Shown here piece by piece: positions 10,319 through 19,653 of a stretch of 64,000 nucleotides of DNA; the first letter of the stretch is position 1; the number at the start of each line of letters is the position of its first letter. Made by a program: the position numbers and the translations under genes. Source of the DNA: Nocardioides panzhihuensis (GTDB lineage: Bacteria; Actinomycetota; Actinomycetes; Propionibacteriales; Nocardioidaceae); assembly GCF_013408335.1 (NCBI RefSeq), contig NZ_JACBZR010000003.1, positions 19,151 through 83,150 of the forward strand, written 5' to 3'. The notes under the pieces are model-generated. The model did no database searches. It was not told the origin of the DNA and saw nothing but the letters and a program-made list of their open reading frames with translations.

Positions 10319-10736
10319 TCATGCGGCGCTCCGGGTCGCGGCGCGGCGGAAGCCGGACAGGATCGTGTTCTCGGCCTCGTAGGCGGTGTAGGCGCGAGCG
10401 GCGATGTGCCCAGCGGCAGCGACCAACAGCCGGTCGAGCGCGGAGTGTTCGGTGATCAGGTCGCGTGCAACCAACTTTCCGACTGTGGCGGCCGCGACGA
10501 AGAGCGCGGCGTTTCGGCCGCCCTTGGTCGCGTCCAGCAGACCCGCGACGCCGTTTGCGTGGTCGCCGTTGATCGCGATGTCGAAGACGCGGTTTACGTA
10601 CGCGTCCGGGTCGCGCAGTGGCTCGCCGGACCCGATCGGCTGTAGTGGTCGGGCCTGTGTCCTAGAACCGTCCTGAGAGCGGTTCTGTGACTGATCCCGC
10701 GACGGCCAGGTGATCGCGGCGGCTGATCTTGCTCAT
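10319..10736 (-). pseudogene. Prim-Pol/Xis remnant, type I junction 6
   Basis: Same structure as 279-696. The junction base at 10690 is A. Confidence 0.9.
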
Positions 10737-10780
10737 CAGTGGGCCTCCTTGGCGCTCGTGTTGTGGGTTGAGGTGGGGTG

Positions 10781-10988
10781 AGCCGTACCAGCCGTACCAG
10801 CCGTACCAACGGCGTGTTTCGGCTGGTCAGGTGCGGATTTTGGGTGGTACGGCTTTGGTACGGCTGGTACGGCTTGGGATTTCTGGTACGGCTTTGGTAC
10901 GGCTCGATTTCCCAAGCCGTACCACTCGGAATCGTGGCCTGACCTCGGAAAACAGGGTCTTGGTACGGCTGGTACGGCTGGTACGGCT
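10781..10988. repeat. Iteron array 6
   Basis: Twelve 9-mers arranged as in 741-948. Confidence 0.85.
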
Positions 10989-11028
10989 TGGGGCCCTCGA
11001 CGTGTCGCCGGTCGGGTGGGGTGGGTGG

Positions 11029-12258
11029 TCATCGACGGGCCTCCGGGTCGCAGGTCGGGTGTGTGCGGGTGCCGTCGTCGATCGCGAGAGGTTGGCGGCA
11101 GATGAGGCAGGTTGGGGCGGGTGCGCAGTAGCGGGCCCAGGCGTCGGCGAACGCGGCACGCTGGTAGCCCTTGGCTTGTCCGGTGTCGAACCGGATCGTG
11201 TCGGATCGGATGTCGAAGTCGCGCAGCAGGAAACCGAGTTTCATCGCGGTCAGACCTTGCAGCGGGTTGGAGTAGGTCGCCCACGGTGCCTCGGGGTCGT
11301 CCTTGAGCCGGTCGAGCAGGACCGAGGTGGGCAGCGCTTCGGCGTCACCGAACGCGGTACGGCAGTCGGTCAGCAGTCGGGTTTGCAGGGTGGTCTGTGC
11401 GTTGGCGTCGCGGGTCTCGGTGAGGGTGACGCAGGCTTCGCGGCCGATCTCGGGCCAGTCGCCTCCGGCAAGGTCGGCGATCGCGAGCAGAGGTTCCCAG
11501 GTGTCGGCGGCGCGGTCCTCGACCGGCATGTCCGGGGTGGCGGTGCCGAGGTGGTCATGATGCGCGACCACCCACTGGTTCAGCCGCTTTCGGAGGTTGT
11601 CCAGCGCTGGACCATCACGGCGAGTCCGGTACGGCGCGACGGACTCACCAGGCGCGCGACGACGCATCCGGATAACGACGGCGCGGTCCTCGATGGTGTC
11701 CGGCATCGCACCGATCCCAGCGAGGGCGGCCATGGCGAATGTCTGGATGCGCTCGACGCTCGAGTTAGCGGCGTTGTAGCGCAGCGCGGGCCGGTTGCGC
11801 TGGTGTCCGGCGTTGAGCAGGCCGCGTAGGTCTTCGTTCTCGCCTGCCTTGGGTCCGAAGATGGTGTCGGCCTCGTCGAGCAGGATCGTGGGCGGGTTCT
11901 TCGTCTTCATCCCGATGGAGCGGTAAACGGCGCTGGGTGAGGCGTTGACGGTGAGCAGCGGGTCATGGCAGGTCGCCTCGGCCAGGTCGAGCAGCCGCGA
12001 CTTGCCGCATCGTTTCTCCGGGGCACGGATCACCAGGCGGGGCGCGTGGGCCCACACGGGTACGGCGTGGGTGGCGGCGATCCAGAGAACGACCCCGGTC
12101 ATGGCGTGAGCATCGGGGAGGATGACGTACTTCCCGATCGCATCGCGAACCTCGTTGAGCAGCAGCTCTCCCGCGTTGGGCGCGAAGTCGGCCGGGGTGA
12201 GCCTTTCCTCACCCGGGCTGACCGTGACGTTCTCGGCGGTGGTGGTGTCGTCGGCCAT
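11029..12258 (-). CDS. DUF3631-type ATPase (unit 6)
   Basis: Intact, with a product identical to 989-2218. Confidence 0.85.
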   Translation of the reverse strand: MADDTTTAENVTVSPGEERLTPADFAPNAGELLLNEVRDAIGKYVILPDAHAMTGVVLWIAATHAVPVWAHAPRLVIRAPEKRCGKSRLLDLAEATCHDPLLTVNASPSAVYRSIGMKTKNPPTILLDEADTIFGPKAGENEDLRGLLNAGHQRNRPALRYNAANSSVERIQTFAMAALAGIGAMPDTIEDRAVVIRMRRRAPGESVAPYRTRRDGPALDNLRKRLNQWVVAHHDHLGTATPDMPVEDRAADTWEPLLAIADLAGGDWPEIGREACVTLTETRDANAQTTLQTRLLTDCRTAFGDAEALPTSVLLDRLKDDPEAPWATYSNPLQGLTAMKLGFLLRDFDIRSDTIRFDTGQAKGYQRAAFADAWARYCAPAPTCLICRQPLAIDDGTRTHPTCDPEARR

Positions 12259-12326
12259 GGGTTGTTCCTCCGGGTTGGGTTCCGAGTTGGGCGTTGTCTG
12301 GTCGTCTCGTTGGTCGAAGGCGTGGG

Positions 12327-12744
12327 TCATGCGGCGCTCCGGGTCGCGGCGCGGCGGAAGCCGGACAGGATCGTGTTCTCGGCCTCGTAGGCGGTGTAGG
12401 CGCGAGCGGCGATGTGCCCAGCGGCAGCGACCAACAGCCGGTCGAGCGCGGAGTGTTCGGTGATCAGGTCGCGTGCAACCAACTTTCCGACTGTGGCGGC
12501 CGCGACGAAGAGCGCGGCGTTTCGGCCGCCCTTGGTCGCGTCCAGCAGACCCGCGACGCCGTTTGCGTGGTCGCCGTTGATCGCGATGTCGAAGACGCGG
12601 TTTACGTACGCGTCCGGGTCGCGCAGTGGCTCGCCGGACCCGATCGGCTGTAGTGGTCGGGCCTGTGTCCTAGAACCGTCCTGAGAGCGGTTCTGTGACT
12701 GATCCCGCGACGGCCAGGTGATCGCGGCGGCTGATCTTGCTCAT
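12327..12744 (-). pseudogene. Prim-Pol/Xis remnant, type I junction 7
   Basis: Same structure as 279-696. The junction base at 12698 is A. Confidence 0.9.
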
Positions 12745-12788
12745 CAGTGGGCCTCCTTGGCGCTCGTGTTGTGGGTTGAGGTGGGGTG

Positions 12789-12996
12789 AGCCGTACCAGC
12801 CGTACCAGCCGTACCAACGGCGTGTTTCGGCTGGTCAGGTGCGGATTTTGGGTGGTACGGCTTTGGTACGGCTGGTACGGCTTGGGATTTCTGGTACGGC
12901 TTTGGTACGGCTCGATTTCCCAAGCCGTACCACTCGGAATCGTGGCCTGACCTCGGAAAACAGGGTCTTGGTACGGCTGGTACGGCTGGTACGGCT
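12789..12996. repeat. Iteron array 7
   Basis: Twelve 9-mers arranged as in 741-948. Confidence 0.85.
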
Positions 12997-13036
12997 TGGG
13001 GCCCTCGACGTGTCGCCGGTCGGGTGGGGTGGGTGG

Positions 13037-14266
13037 TCATCGACGGGCCTCCGGGTCGCAGGTCGGGTGTGTGCGGGTGCCGTCGTCGATCGCGAGAGGT
13101 TGGCGGCAGATGAGGCAGGTTGGGGCGGGTGCGCAGTAGCGGGCCCAGGCGTCGGCGAACGCGGCACGCTGGTAGCCCTTGGCTTGTCCGGTGTCGAACC
13201 GGATCGTGTCGGATCGGATGTCGAAGTCGCGCAGCAGGAAACCGAGTTTCATCGCGGTCAGACCTTGCAGCGGGTTGGAGTAGGTCGCCCACGGTGCCTC
13301 GGGGTCGTCCTTGAGCCGGTCGAGCAGGACCGAGGTGGGCAGCGCTTCGGCGTCACCGAACGCGGTACGGCAGTCGGTCAGCAGTCGGGTTTGCAGGGTG
13401 GTCTGTGCGTTGGCGTCGCGGGTCTCGGTGAGGGTGACGCAGGCTTCGCGGCCGATCTCGGGCCAGTCGCCTCCGGCAAGGTCGGCGATCGCGAGCAGAG
13501 GTTCCCAGGTGTCGGCGGCGCGGTCCTCGACCGGCATGTCCGGGGTGGCGGTGCCGAGGTGGTCATGATGCGCGACCACCCACTGGTTCAGCCGCTTTCG
13601 GAGGTTGTCCAGCGCTGGACCATCACGGCGAGTCCGGTACGGCGCGACGGACTCACCAGGCGCGCGACGACGCATCCGGATAACGACGGCGCGGTCCTCG
13701 ATGGTGTCCGGCATCGCACCGATCCCAGCGAGGGCGGCCATGGCGAATGTCTGGATGCGCTCGACGCTCGAGTTAGCGGCGTTGTAGCGCAGCGCGGGCC
13801 GGTTGCGCTGGTGTCCGGCGTTGAGCAGGCCGCGTAGGTCTTCGTTCTCGCCTGCCTTGGGTCCGAAGATGGTGTCGGCCTCGTCGAGCAGGATCGTGGG
13901 CGGGTTCTTCGTCTTCATCCCGATGGAGCGGTAAACGGCGCTGGGTGAGGCGTTGACGGTGAGCAGCGGGTCATGGCAGGTCGCCTCGGCCAGGTCGAGC
14001 AGCCGCGACTTGCCGCATCGTTTCTCCGGGGCACGGATCACCAGGCGGGGCGCGTGGGCCCACACGGGTACGGCGTGGGTGGCGGCGATCCAGAGAACGA
14101 CCCCGGTCATGGCGTGAGCATCGGGGAGGATGACGTACTTCCCGATCGCATCGCGAACCTCGTTGAGCAGCAGCTCTCCCGCGTTGGGCGCGAAGTCGGC
14201 CGGGGTGAGCCTTTCCTCACCCGGGCTGACCGTGACGTTCTCGGCGGTGGTGGTGTCGTCGGCCAT
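13037..14266 (-). CDS. DUF3631-type ATPase (unit 7)
   Basis: Intact, with a product identical to 989-2218. Confidence 0.85.
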   Translation of the reverse strand: MADDTTTAENVTVSPGEERLTPADFAPNAGELLLNEVRDAIGKYVILPDAHAMTGVVLWIAATHAVPVWAHAPRLVIRAPEKRCGKSRLLDLAEATCHDPLLTVNASPSAVYRSIGMKTKNPPTILLDEADTIFGPKAGENEDLRGLLNAGHQRNRPALRYNAANSSVERIQTFAMAALAGIGAMPDTIEDRAVVIRMRRRAPGESVAPYRTRRDGPALDNLRKRLNQWVVAHHDHLGTATPDMPVEDRAADTWEPLLAIADLAGGDWPEIGREACVTLTETRDANAQTTLQTRLLTDCRTAFGDAEALPTSVLLDRLKDDPEAPWATYSNPLQGLTAMKLGFLLRDFDIRSDTIRFDTGQAKGYQRAAFADAWARYCAPAPTCLICRQPLAIDDGTRTHPTCDPEARR

Positions 14267-14334
14267 GGGTTGTTCCTCCGGGTTGGGTTCCGAGTTGGGC
14301 GTTGTCTGGTCGTCTCGTTGGTCGAAGGCGTGGG

Positions 14335-14752
14335 TCATGCGGCGCTCCGGGTCGCGGCGCGGCGGAAGCCGGACAGGATCGTGTTCTCGGCCTCGTAGGC
14401 GGTGTAGGCGCGAGCGGCGATGTGCCCAGCGGCAGCGACCAACAGCCGGTCGAGCGCGGAGTGTTCGGTGATCAGGTCGCGTGCAACCAACTTTCCGACT
14501 GTGGCGGCCGCGACGAAGAGCGCGGCGTTTCGGCCGCCCTTGGTCGCGTCCAGCAGACCCGCGACGCCGTTTGCGTGGTCGCCGTTGATCGCGATGTCGA
14601 AGACGCGGTTTACGTACGCGTCCGGGTCGCGCAGTGGCTCGCCGGACCCGATCGGCTGTAGTGGTCGGGCCTGTGTCCTAGAACCGTCCTGAGAGCGGTT
14701 CTGTGACTGATCCCGCGACGGCCAGGTGATCGCGGCGGCTGATCTTGCTCAT
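14335..14752 (-). pseudogene. Prim-Pol/Xis remnant, type I junction 8
   Basis: Same structure as 279-696. The junction base at 14706 is A. Confidence 0.9.
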
Positions 14753-14796
14753 CAGTGGGCCTCCTTGGCGCTCGTGTTGTGGGTTGAGGTGGGGTG

Positions 14797-15004
14797 AGCC
14801 GTACCAGCCGTACCAGCCGTACCAACGGCGTGTTTCGGCTGGTCAGGTGCGGATTTTGGGTGGTACGGCTTTGGTACGGCTGGTACGGCTTGGGATTTCT
14901 GGTACGGCTTTGGTACGGCTCGATTTCCCAAGCCGTACCACTCGGAATCGTGGCCTGACCTCGGAAAACAGGGTCTTGGTACGGCTGGTACGGCTGGTAC
15001 GGCT
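14797..15004. repeat. Iteron array 8
   Basis: Twelve 9-mers arranged as in 741-948. Confidence 0.85.
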
Positions 15005-15044
15005 TGGGGCCCTCGACGTGTCGCCGGTCGGGTGGGGTGGGTGG

Positions 15045-16274
15045 TCATCGACGGGCCTCCGGGTCGCAGGTCGGGTGTGTGCGGGTGCCGTCGTCGATCG
15101 CGAGAGGTTGGCGGCAGATGAGGCAGGTTGGGGCGGGTGCGCAGTAGCGGGCCCAGGCGTCGGCGAACGCGGCACGCTGGTAGCCCTTGGCTTGTCCGGT
15201 GTCGAACCGGATCGTGTCGGATCGGATGTCGAAGTCGCGCAGCAGGAAACCGAGTTTCATCGCGGTCAGACCTTGCAGCGGGTTGGAGTAGGTCGCCCAC
15301 GGTGCCTCGGGGTCGTCCTTGAGCCGGTCGAGCAGGACCGAGGTGGGCAGCGCTTCGGCGTCACCGAACGCGGTACGGCAGTCGGTCAGCAGTCGGGTTT
15401 GCAGGGTGGTCTGTGCGTTGGCGTCGCGGGTCTCGGTGAGGGTGACGCAGGCTTCGCGGCCGATCTCGGGCCAGTCGCCTCCGGCAAGGTCGGCGATCGC
15501 GAGCAGAGGTTCCCAGGTGTCGGCGGCGCGGTCCTCGACCGGCATGTCCGGGGTGGCGGTGCCGAGGTGGTCATGATGCGCGACCACCCACTGGTTCAGC
15601 CGCTTTCGGAGGTTGTCCAGCGCTGGACCATCACGGCGAGTCCGGTACGGCGCGACGGACTCACCAGGCGCGCGACGACGCATCCGGATAACGACGGCGC
15701 GGTCCTCGATGGTGTCCGGCATCGCACCGATCCCAGCGAGGGCGGCCATGGCGAATGTCTGGATGCGCTCGACGCTCGAGTTAGCGGCGTTGTAGCGCAG
15801 CGCGGGCCGGTTGCGCTGGTGTCCGGCGTTGAGCAGGCCGCGTAGGTCTTCGTTCTCGCCTGCCTTGGGTCCGAAGATGGTGTCGGCCTCGTCGAGCAGG
15901 ATCGTGGGCGGGTTCTTCGTCTTCATCCCGATGGAGCGGTAAACGGCGCTGGGTGAGGCGTTGACGGTGAGCAGCGGGTCATGGCAGGTCGCCTCGGCCA
16001 GGTCGAGCAGCCGCGACTTGCCGCATCGTTTCTCCGGGGCACGGATCACCAGGCGGGGCGCGTGGGCCCACACGGGTACGGCGTGGGTGGCGGCGATCCA
16101 GAGAACGACCCCGGTCATGGCGTGAGCATCGGGGAGGATGACGTACTTCCCGATCGCATCGCGAACCTCGTTGAGCAGCAGCTCTCCCGCGTTGGGCGCG
16201 AAGTCGGCCGGGGTGAGCCTTTCCTCACCCGGGCTGACCGTGACGTTCTCGGCGGTGGTGGTGTCGTCGGCCAT
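15045..16274 (-). CDS. DUF3631-type ATPase (unit 8)
   Basis: Intact, with a product identical to 989-2218. Confidence 0.85.
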   Translation of the reverse strand: MADDTTTAENVTVSPGEERLTPADFAPNAGELLLNEVRDAIGKYVILPDAHAMTGVVLWIAATHAVPVWAHAPRLVIRAPEKRCGKSRLLDLAEATCHDPLLTVNASPSAVYRSIGMKTKNPPTILLDEADTIFGPKAGENEDLRGLLNAGHQRNRPALRYNAANSSVERIQTFAMAALAGIGAMPDTIEDRAVVIRMRRRAPGESVAPYRTRRDGPALDNLRKRLNQWVVAHHDHLGTATPDMPVEDRAADTWEPLLAIADLAGGDWPEIGREACVTLTETRDANAQTTLQTRLLTDCRTAFGDAEALPTSVLLDRLKDDPEAPWATYSNPLQGLTAMKLGFLLRDFDIRSDTIRFDTGQAKGYQRAAFADAWARYCAPAPTCLICRQPLAIDDGTRTHPTCDPEARR

Positions 16275-16342
16275 GGGTTGTTCCTCCGGGTTGGGTTCCG
16301 AGTTGGGCGTTGTCTGGTCGTCTCGTTGGTCGAAGGCGTGGG

Positions 16343-16760
16343 TCATGCGGCGCTCCGGGTCGCGGCGCGGCGGAAGCCGGACAGGATCGTGTTCTCGGCC
16401 TCGTAGGCGGTGTAGGCGCGAGCGGCGATGTGCCCAGCGGCAGCGACCAACAGCCGGTCGAGCGCGGAGTGTTCGGTGATCAGGTCGCGTGCAACCAACT
16501 TTCCGACTGTGGCGGCCGCGACGAAGAGCGCGGCGTTTCGGCCGCCCTTGGTCGCGTCCAGCAGACCCGCGACGCCGTTTGCGTGGTCGCCGTTGATCGC
16601 GATGTCGAAGACGCGGTTTACGTACGCGTCCGGGTCGCGCAGTGGCTCGCCGGACCCGATCGGCTGTAGTGGTCGGGCCTGTGTCCTAGAACCGTCCTGA
16701 GAGCGGTTCTGTGGCTGATCCCGCGACGGCCAGGTGATCGCGGCGGCTGATCTTGCTCAT
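16343..16760 (-). pseudogene. Prim-Pol/Xis remnant, type I junction 9 (G variant)
   Basis: As 279-696, with G at junction base 16714, exactly five units after the other G at 6674. Confidence 0.9.
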
Positions 16761-16804
16761 CAGTGGGCCTCCTTGGCGCTCGTGTTGTGGGTTGAGGTGG
16801 GGTG

Positions 16805-17012
16805 AGCCGTACCAGCCGTACCAGCCGTACCAACGGCGTGTTTCGGCTGGTCAGGTGCGGATTTTGGGTGGTACGGCTTTGGTACGGCTGGTACGGCTTG
16901 GGATTTCTGGTACGGCTTTGGTACGGCTCGATTTCCCAAGCCGTACCACTCGGAATCGTGGCCTGACCTCGGAAAACAGGGTCTTGGTACGGCTGGTACG
17001 GCTGGTACGGCT
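16805..17012. repeat. Iteron array 9
   Basis: Twelve 9-mers arranged as in 741-948. This is the last array of the type I block. Confidence 0.85.
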
Positions 17013-17052
17013 TGGGGCCCTCGACGTGTCGCCGGTCGGGTGGGGTGGGTGG

Positions 17053-18282
17053 TCATCGACGGGCCTCCGGGTCGCAGGTCGGGTGTGTGCGGGTGCCGTC
17101 GTCGATCGCGAGAGGTTGGCGGCAGATGAGGCAGGTTGGGGCGGGTGCGCAGTAGCGGGCCCAGGCGTCGGCGAACGCGGCACGCTGGTAGCCCTTGGCT
17201 TGTCCGGTGTCGAACCGGATCGTGTCGGATCGGATGTCGAAGTCGCGCAGCAGGAAACCGAGTTTCATCGCGGTCAGACCTTGCAGCGGGTTGGAGTAGG
17301 TCGCCCACGGTGCCTCGGGGTCGTCCTTGAGCCGGTCGAGCAGGACCGAGGTGGGCAGCGCTTCGGCGTCACCGAACGCGGTACGGCAGTCGGTCAGCAG
17401 TCGGGTTTGCAGGGTGGTCTGTGCGTTGGCGTCGCGGGTCTCGGTGAGGGTGACGCAGGCTTCGCGGCCGATCTCGGGCCAGTCGCCTCCGGCAAGGTCG
17501 GCGATCGCGAGCAGAGGTTCCCAGGTGTCGGCGGCGCGGTCCTCGACCGGCATGTCCGGGGTGGCGGTGCCGAGGTGGTCATGATGCGCGACCACCCACT
17601 GGTTCAGCCGCTTTCGGAGGTTGTCCAGCGCTGGACCATCACGGCGAGTCCGGTACGGCGCGACGGACTCACCAGGCGCGCGACGACGCATCCGGATAAC
17701 GACGGCGCGGTCCTCGATGGTGTCCGGCATCGCACCGATCCCAGCGAGGGCGGCCATGGCGAATGTCTGGATGCGCTCGACGCTCGAGTTAGCGGCGTTG
17801 TAGCGCAGCGCGGGCCGGTTGCGCTGGTGTCCGGCGTTGAGCAGGCCGCGTAGGTCTTCGTTCTCGCCTGCCTTGGGTCCGAAGATGGTGTCGGCCTCGT
17901 CGAGCAGGATCGTGGGCGGGTTCTTCGTCTTCATCCCGATGGAGCGGTAAACGGCGCTGGGTGAGGCGTTGACGGTGAGCAGCGGGTCATGGCAGGTCGC
18001 CTCGGCCAGGTCGAGCAGCCGCGACTTGCCGCATCGTTTCTCCGGGGCACGGATCACCAGGCGGGGCGCGTGGGCCCACACGGGTACGGCGTGGGTGGCG
18101 GCGATCCAGAGAACGACCCCGGTCATGGCGTGAGCATCGGGGAGGATGACGTACTTCCCGATCGCATCGCGAACCTCGTTGAGCAGCAGCTCTCCCGCGT
18201 TGGGCGCGAAGTCGGCCGGGGTGAGCCTTTCCTCACCCGGGCTGACCGTGACGTTCTCGGCGGTGGTGGTGTCGTCGGCCAT
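17053..18282 (-). CDS. DUF3631-type ATPase (unit 9, beside intact Prim-Pol)
   Basis: Product identical to 989-2218. This is the only DUF3631 copy of element A in its native position behind a complete Prim-Pol gene. The 68-base leader contains the GGAGG site, and the alternative ATG at 18354 overlaps the Prim-Pol stop (ATGA), so translational coupling is possible. Confidence 0.87.
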   Translation of the reverse strand: MADDTTTAENVTVSPGEERLTPADFAPNAGELLLNEVRDAIGKYVILPDAHAMTGVVLWIAATHAVPVWAHAPRLVIRAPEKRCGKSRLLDLAEATCHDPLLTVNASPSAVYRSIGMKTKNPPTILLDEADTIFGPKAGENEDLRGLLNAGHQRNRPALRYNAANSSVERIQTFAMAALAGIGAMPDTIEDRAVVIRMRRRAPGESVAPYRTRRDGPALDNLRKRLNQWVVAHHDHLGTATPDMPVEDRAADTWEPLLAIADLAGGDWPEIGREACVTLTETRDANAQTTLQTRLLTDCRTAFGDAEALPTSVLLDRLKDDPEAPWATYSNPLQGLTAMKLGFLLRDFDIRSDTIRFDTGQAKGYQRAAFADAWARYCAPAPTCLICRQPLAIDDGTRTHPTCDPEARR

Positions 18283-18350
18283 GGGTTGTTCCTCCGGGTT
18301 GGGTTCCGAGTTGGGCGTTGTCTGGTCGTCTCGTTGGTCGAAGGCGTGGG

Positions 18351-19379
18351 TCATGCGGCGCTCCGGGTCGCGGCGCGGCGGAAGCCGGACAGGATCGTGT
18401 TCTCGGCCTCGTAGGCGGTGTAGGCGCGAGCGGCGATGTGCCCAGCGGCAGCGACCAACAGCCGGTCGAGCGCGGAGTGTTCGGTGATCAGGTCGCGTGC
18501 AACCAACTTTCCGACTGTGGCGGCCGCGACGAAGAGCGCGGCGTTTCGGCCGCCCTTGGTCGCGTCCAGCAGACCCGCGACGCCGTTTGCGTGGTCGCCG
18601 TTGATCGCGATGTCGAAGACGCGGTTTACGTACGCGTCCGGGTCGCGCAGTGGCTCGCCGGACCCGATCGGCTGTAGTGGTCGGGCCTGTGTCCTAGAAC
18701 CGTCCTGAGAGCGGTTCTGTGACGTGCGGGTGGCGGGTCGGCGGTCGTGGGTGAGGAGGTCGAGCAGGAACATCGGGAGCGGTGCGGCCGGGCGGTCGTC
18801 GATGATGTCGTACGCGCTAGCTCCGATGCTGGTTGGCGGTGCGGCGACGTATCCGCCGTGGGCGCGGGTGTCGATCAACCAGCCGATCTTTCCGGCTGTG
18901 TTGCCGTAGGCCACATCGGCCGGCGCAGCGTAGTAGAGGTGGGTTCCTCCGGAGACGGTGCGCACGGTGTAGGTCGGGGTGATGGTGCCGCCGTGGACTC
19001 CGGCGAGGTGGTCGAGCACGTCGGCGCCAGTGGTGATCTCGAACGACTTCCACGGTTCGGGGATCTCGGTTCCGGGCTTGTGGGTGTCGAGGTCGACCAC
19101 GACCAGGCGGGAGGGCCCACAGGCGATCCCGACTCCGTAGGCGGGGTTGCTGGACCATGCTTTGGTGATCTTGTCGGCGCGGATGGTGGCGCGTTGCTCC
19201 CACCCGGCGTGAGTGGTGCGGCACCCCGGGGCGGTGCCATCGCAGTCGGTGGCACGGTGGTTCGGCGTAGCGGGCCGCTTGGAGCCGGGCAGCAGGGGGA
19301 AGACTCGCCAGCCACGGGCGGCGTAGTCCAGAGCGGTCGTGAGGCTGTCGGTCAGGGTGTCAGGCTGCTGCTGCATCAT
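18351..19379 (-). CDS. Bifunctional DNA primase/polymerase (Prim-Pol), copy A
   Basis: A 342-residue protein that should prime and possibly extend DNA at the element origin. The N-terminal Prim-Pol domain (about 12-200) shows the acidic pair D96-x-D98 in VVVDLDTH, the SGGTH motif at 143-147 with the catalytic-type histidine, and DTRAHGGY at 170-177. The C-terminal part (about 220-342) is a separate helical region and is the piece carried in the type I repeats. The start at 19379 is supported by AAGGA 7 bases upstream. It overlaps the upstream 97-residue gene by 20 bases and abuts the DUF3631 gene. Primase plus helicase-like ATPase plus iterons is a plausible replication module. Confidence 0.9.
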   Translation of the reverse strand: MMQQQPDTLTDSLTTALDYAARGWRVFPLLPGSKRPATPNHRATDCDGTAPGCRTTHAGWEQRATIRADKITKAWSSNPAYGVGIACGPSRLVVVDLDTHKPGTEIPEPWKSFEITTGADVLDHLAGVHGGTITPTYTVRTVSGGTHLYYAAPADVAYGNTAGKIGWLIDTRAHGGYVAAPPTSIGASAYDIIDDRPAAPLPMFLLDLLTHDRRPATRTSQNRSQDGSRTQARPLQPIGSGEPLRDPDAYVNRVFDIAINGDHANGVAGLLDATKGGRNAALFVAAATVGKLVARDLITEHSALDRLLVAAAGHIAARAYTAYEAENTILSGFRRAATRSAA

Positions 19380-19653
19380 CGATCTGTCCTTCCTCGGATT
19401 CGTGCTGGTCGTGGTGCTGGTCTGGTTCGTGGCGGTCGGGTCGGGCGAGGGCGACCATGAAGCCCTTCAAGGTCGGTCGCGGGTGCTCGGCGGCGTACTC
19501 GGCGAGTTCGGTCGGATAGCCCAGGGATTCGGCCTCAGCGGCGAGGAACCAGGCGTGCGAGGCGTTGTGAAACTCGCTGGTGATCAGGTCGCGCCACCAG
19601 TGGCGGCGACGCTGCACATAGCGGCGGCGCGGACGGCGGGGAGGGCGGCTCAT
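19360..19653 (-). CDS. Small basic hypothetical protein (97 aa), copy A
   Basis: Not recognised. The first 20 residues are Arg-rich (PRRPRRRYVQRRRHWWR), the middle is helical and the tail is acidic and His-rich. The start overlaps the stop of the membrane-protein gene by one base (TGATG) and the 3' end overlaps Prim-Pol by 20 bases, so it is translated with both. It may assist replication or transfer; that is only positional inference. Confidence 0.75.
   Translation of the reverse strand: MSRPPRRPRRRYVQRRRHWWRDLITSEFHNASHAWFLAAEAESLGYPTELAEYAAEHPRPTLKGFMVALARPDRHEPDQHHDQHESEEGQIDDAAAA

Larger units (their letters stand above)
1..18722. repeat. Tandem array of 2,008-bp rep units (type I)
   Basis: Direct tandem repeats with a period of exactly 2,008 bp. 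Nine junctions are present, at 650, 2658, 4666, 6674, 8682, 10690, 12698, 14706 and 16714. Each unit runs from the first 15 codons of xis through the iteron array, a complete DUF3631 gene, and the C-terminal 122 or so codons of Prim-Pol. The last unit runs into native Prim-Pol at 18722. Junction base 6674 and junction base 16714 are G where the other seven have A. All unit translations are otherwise identical. Confidence 0.95.
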
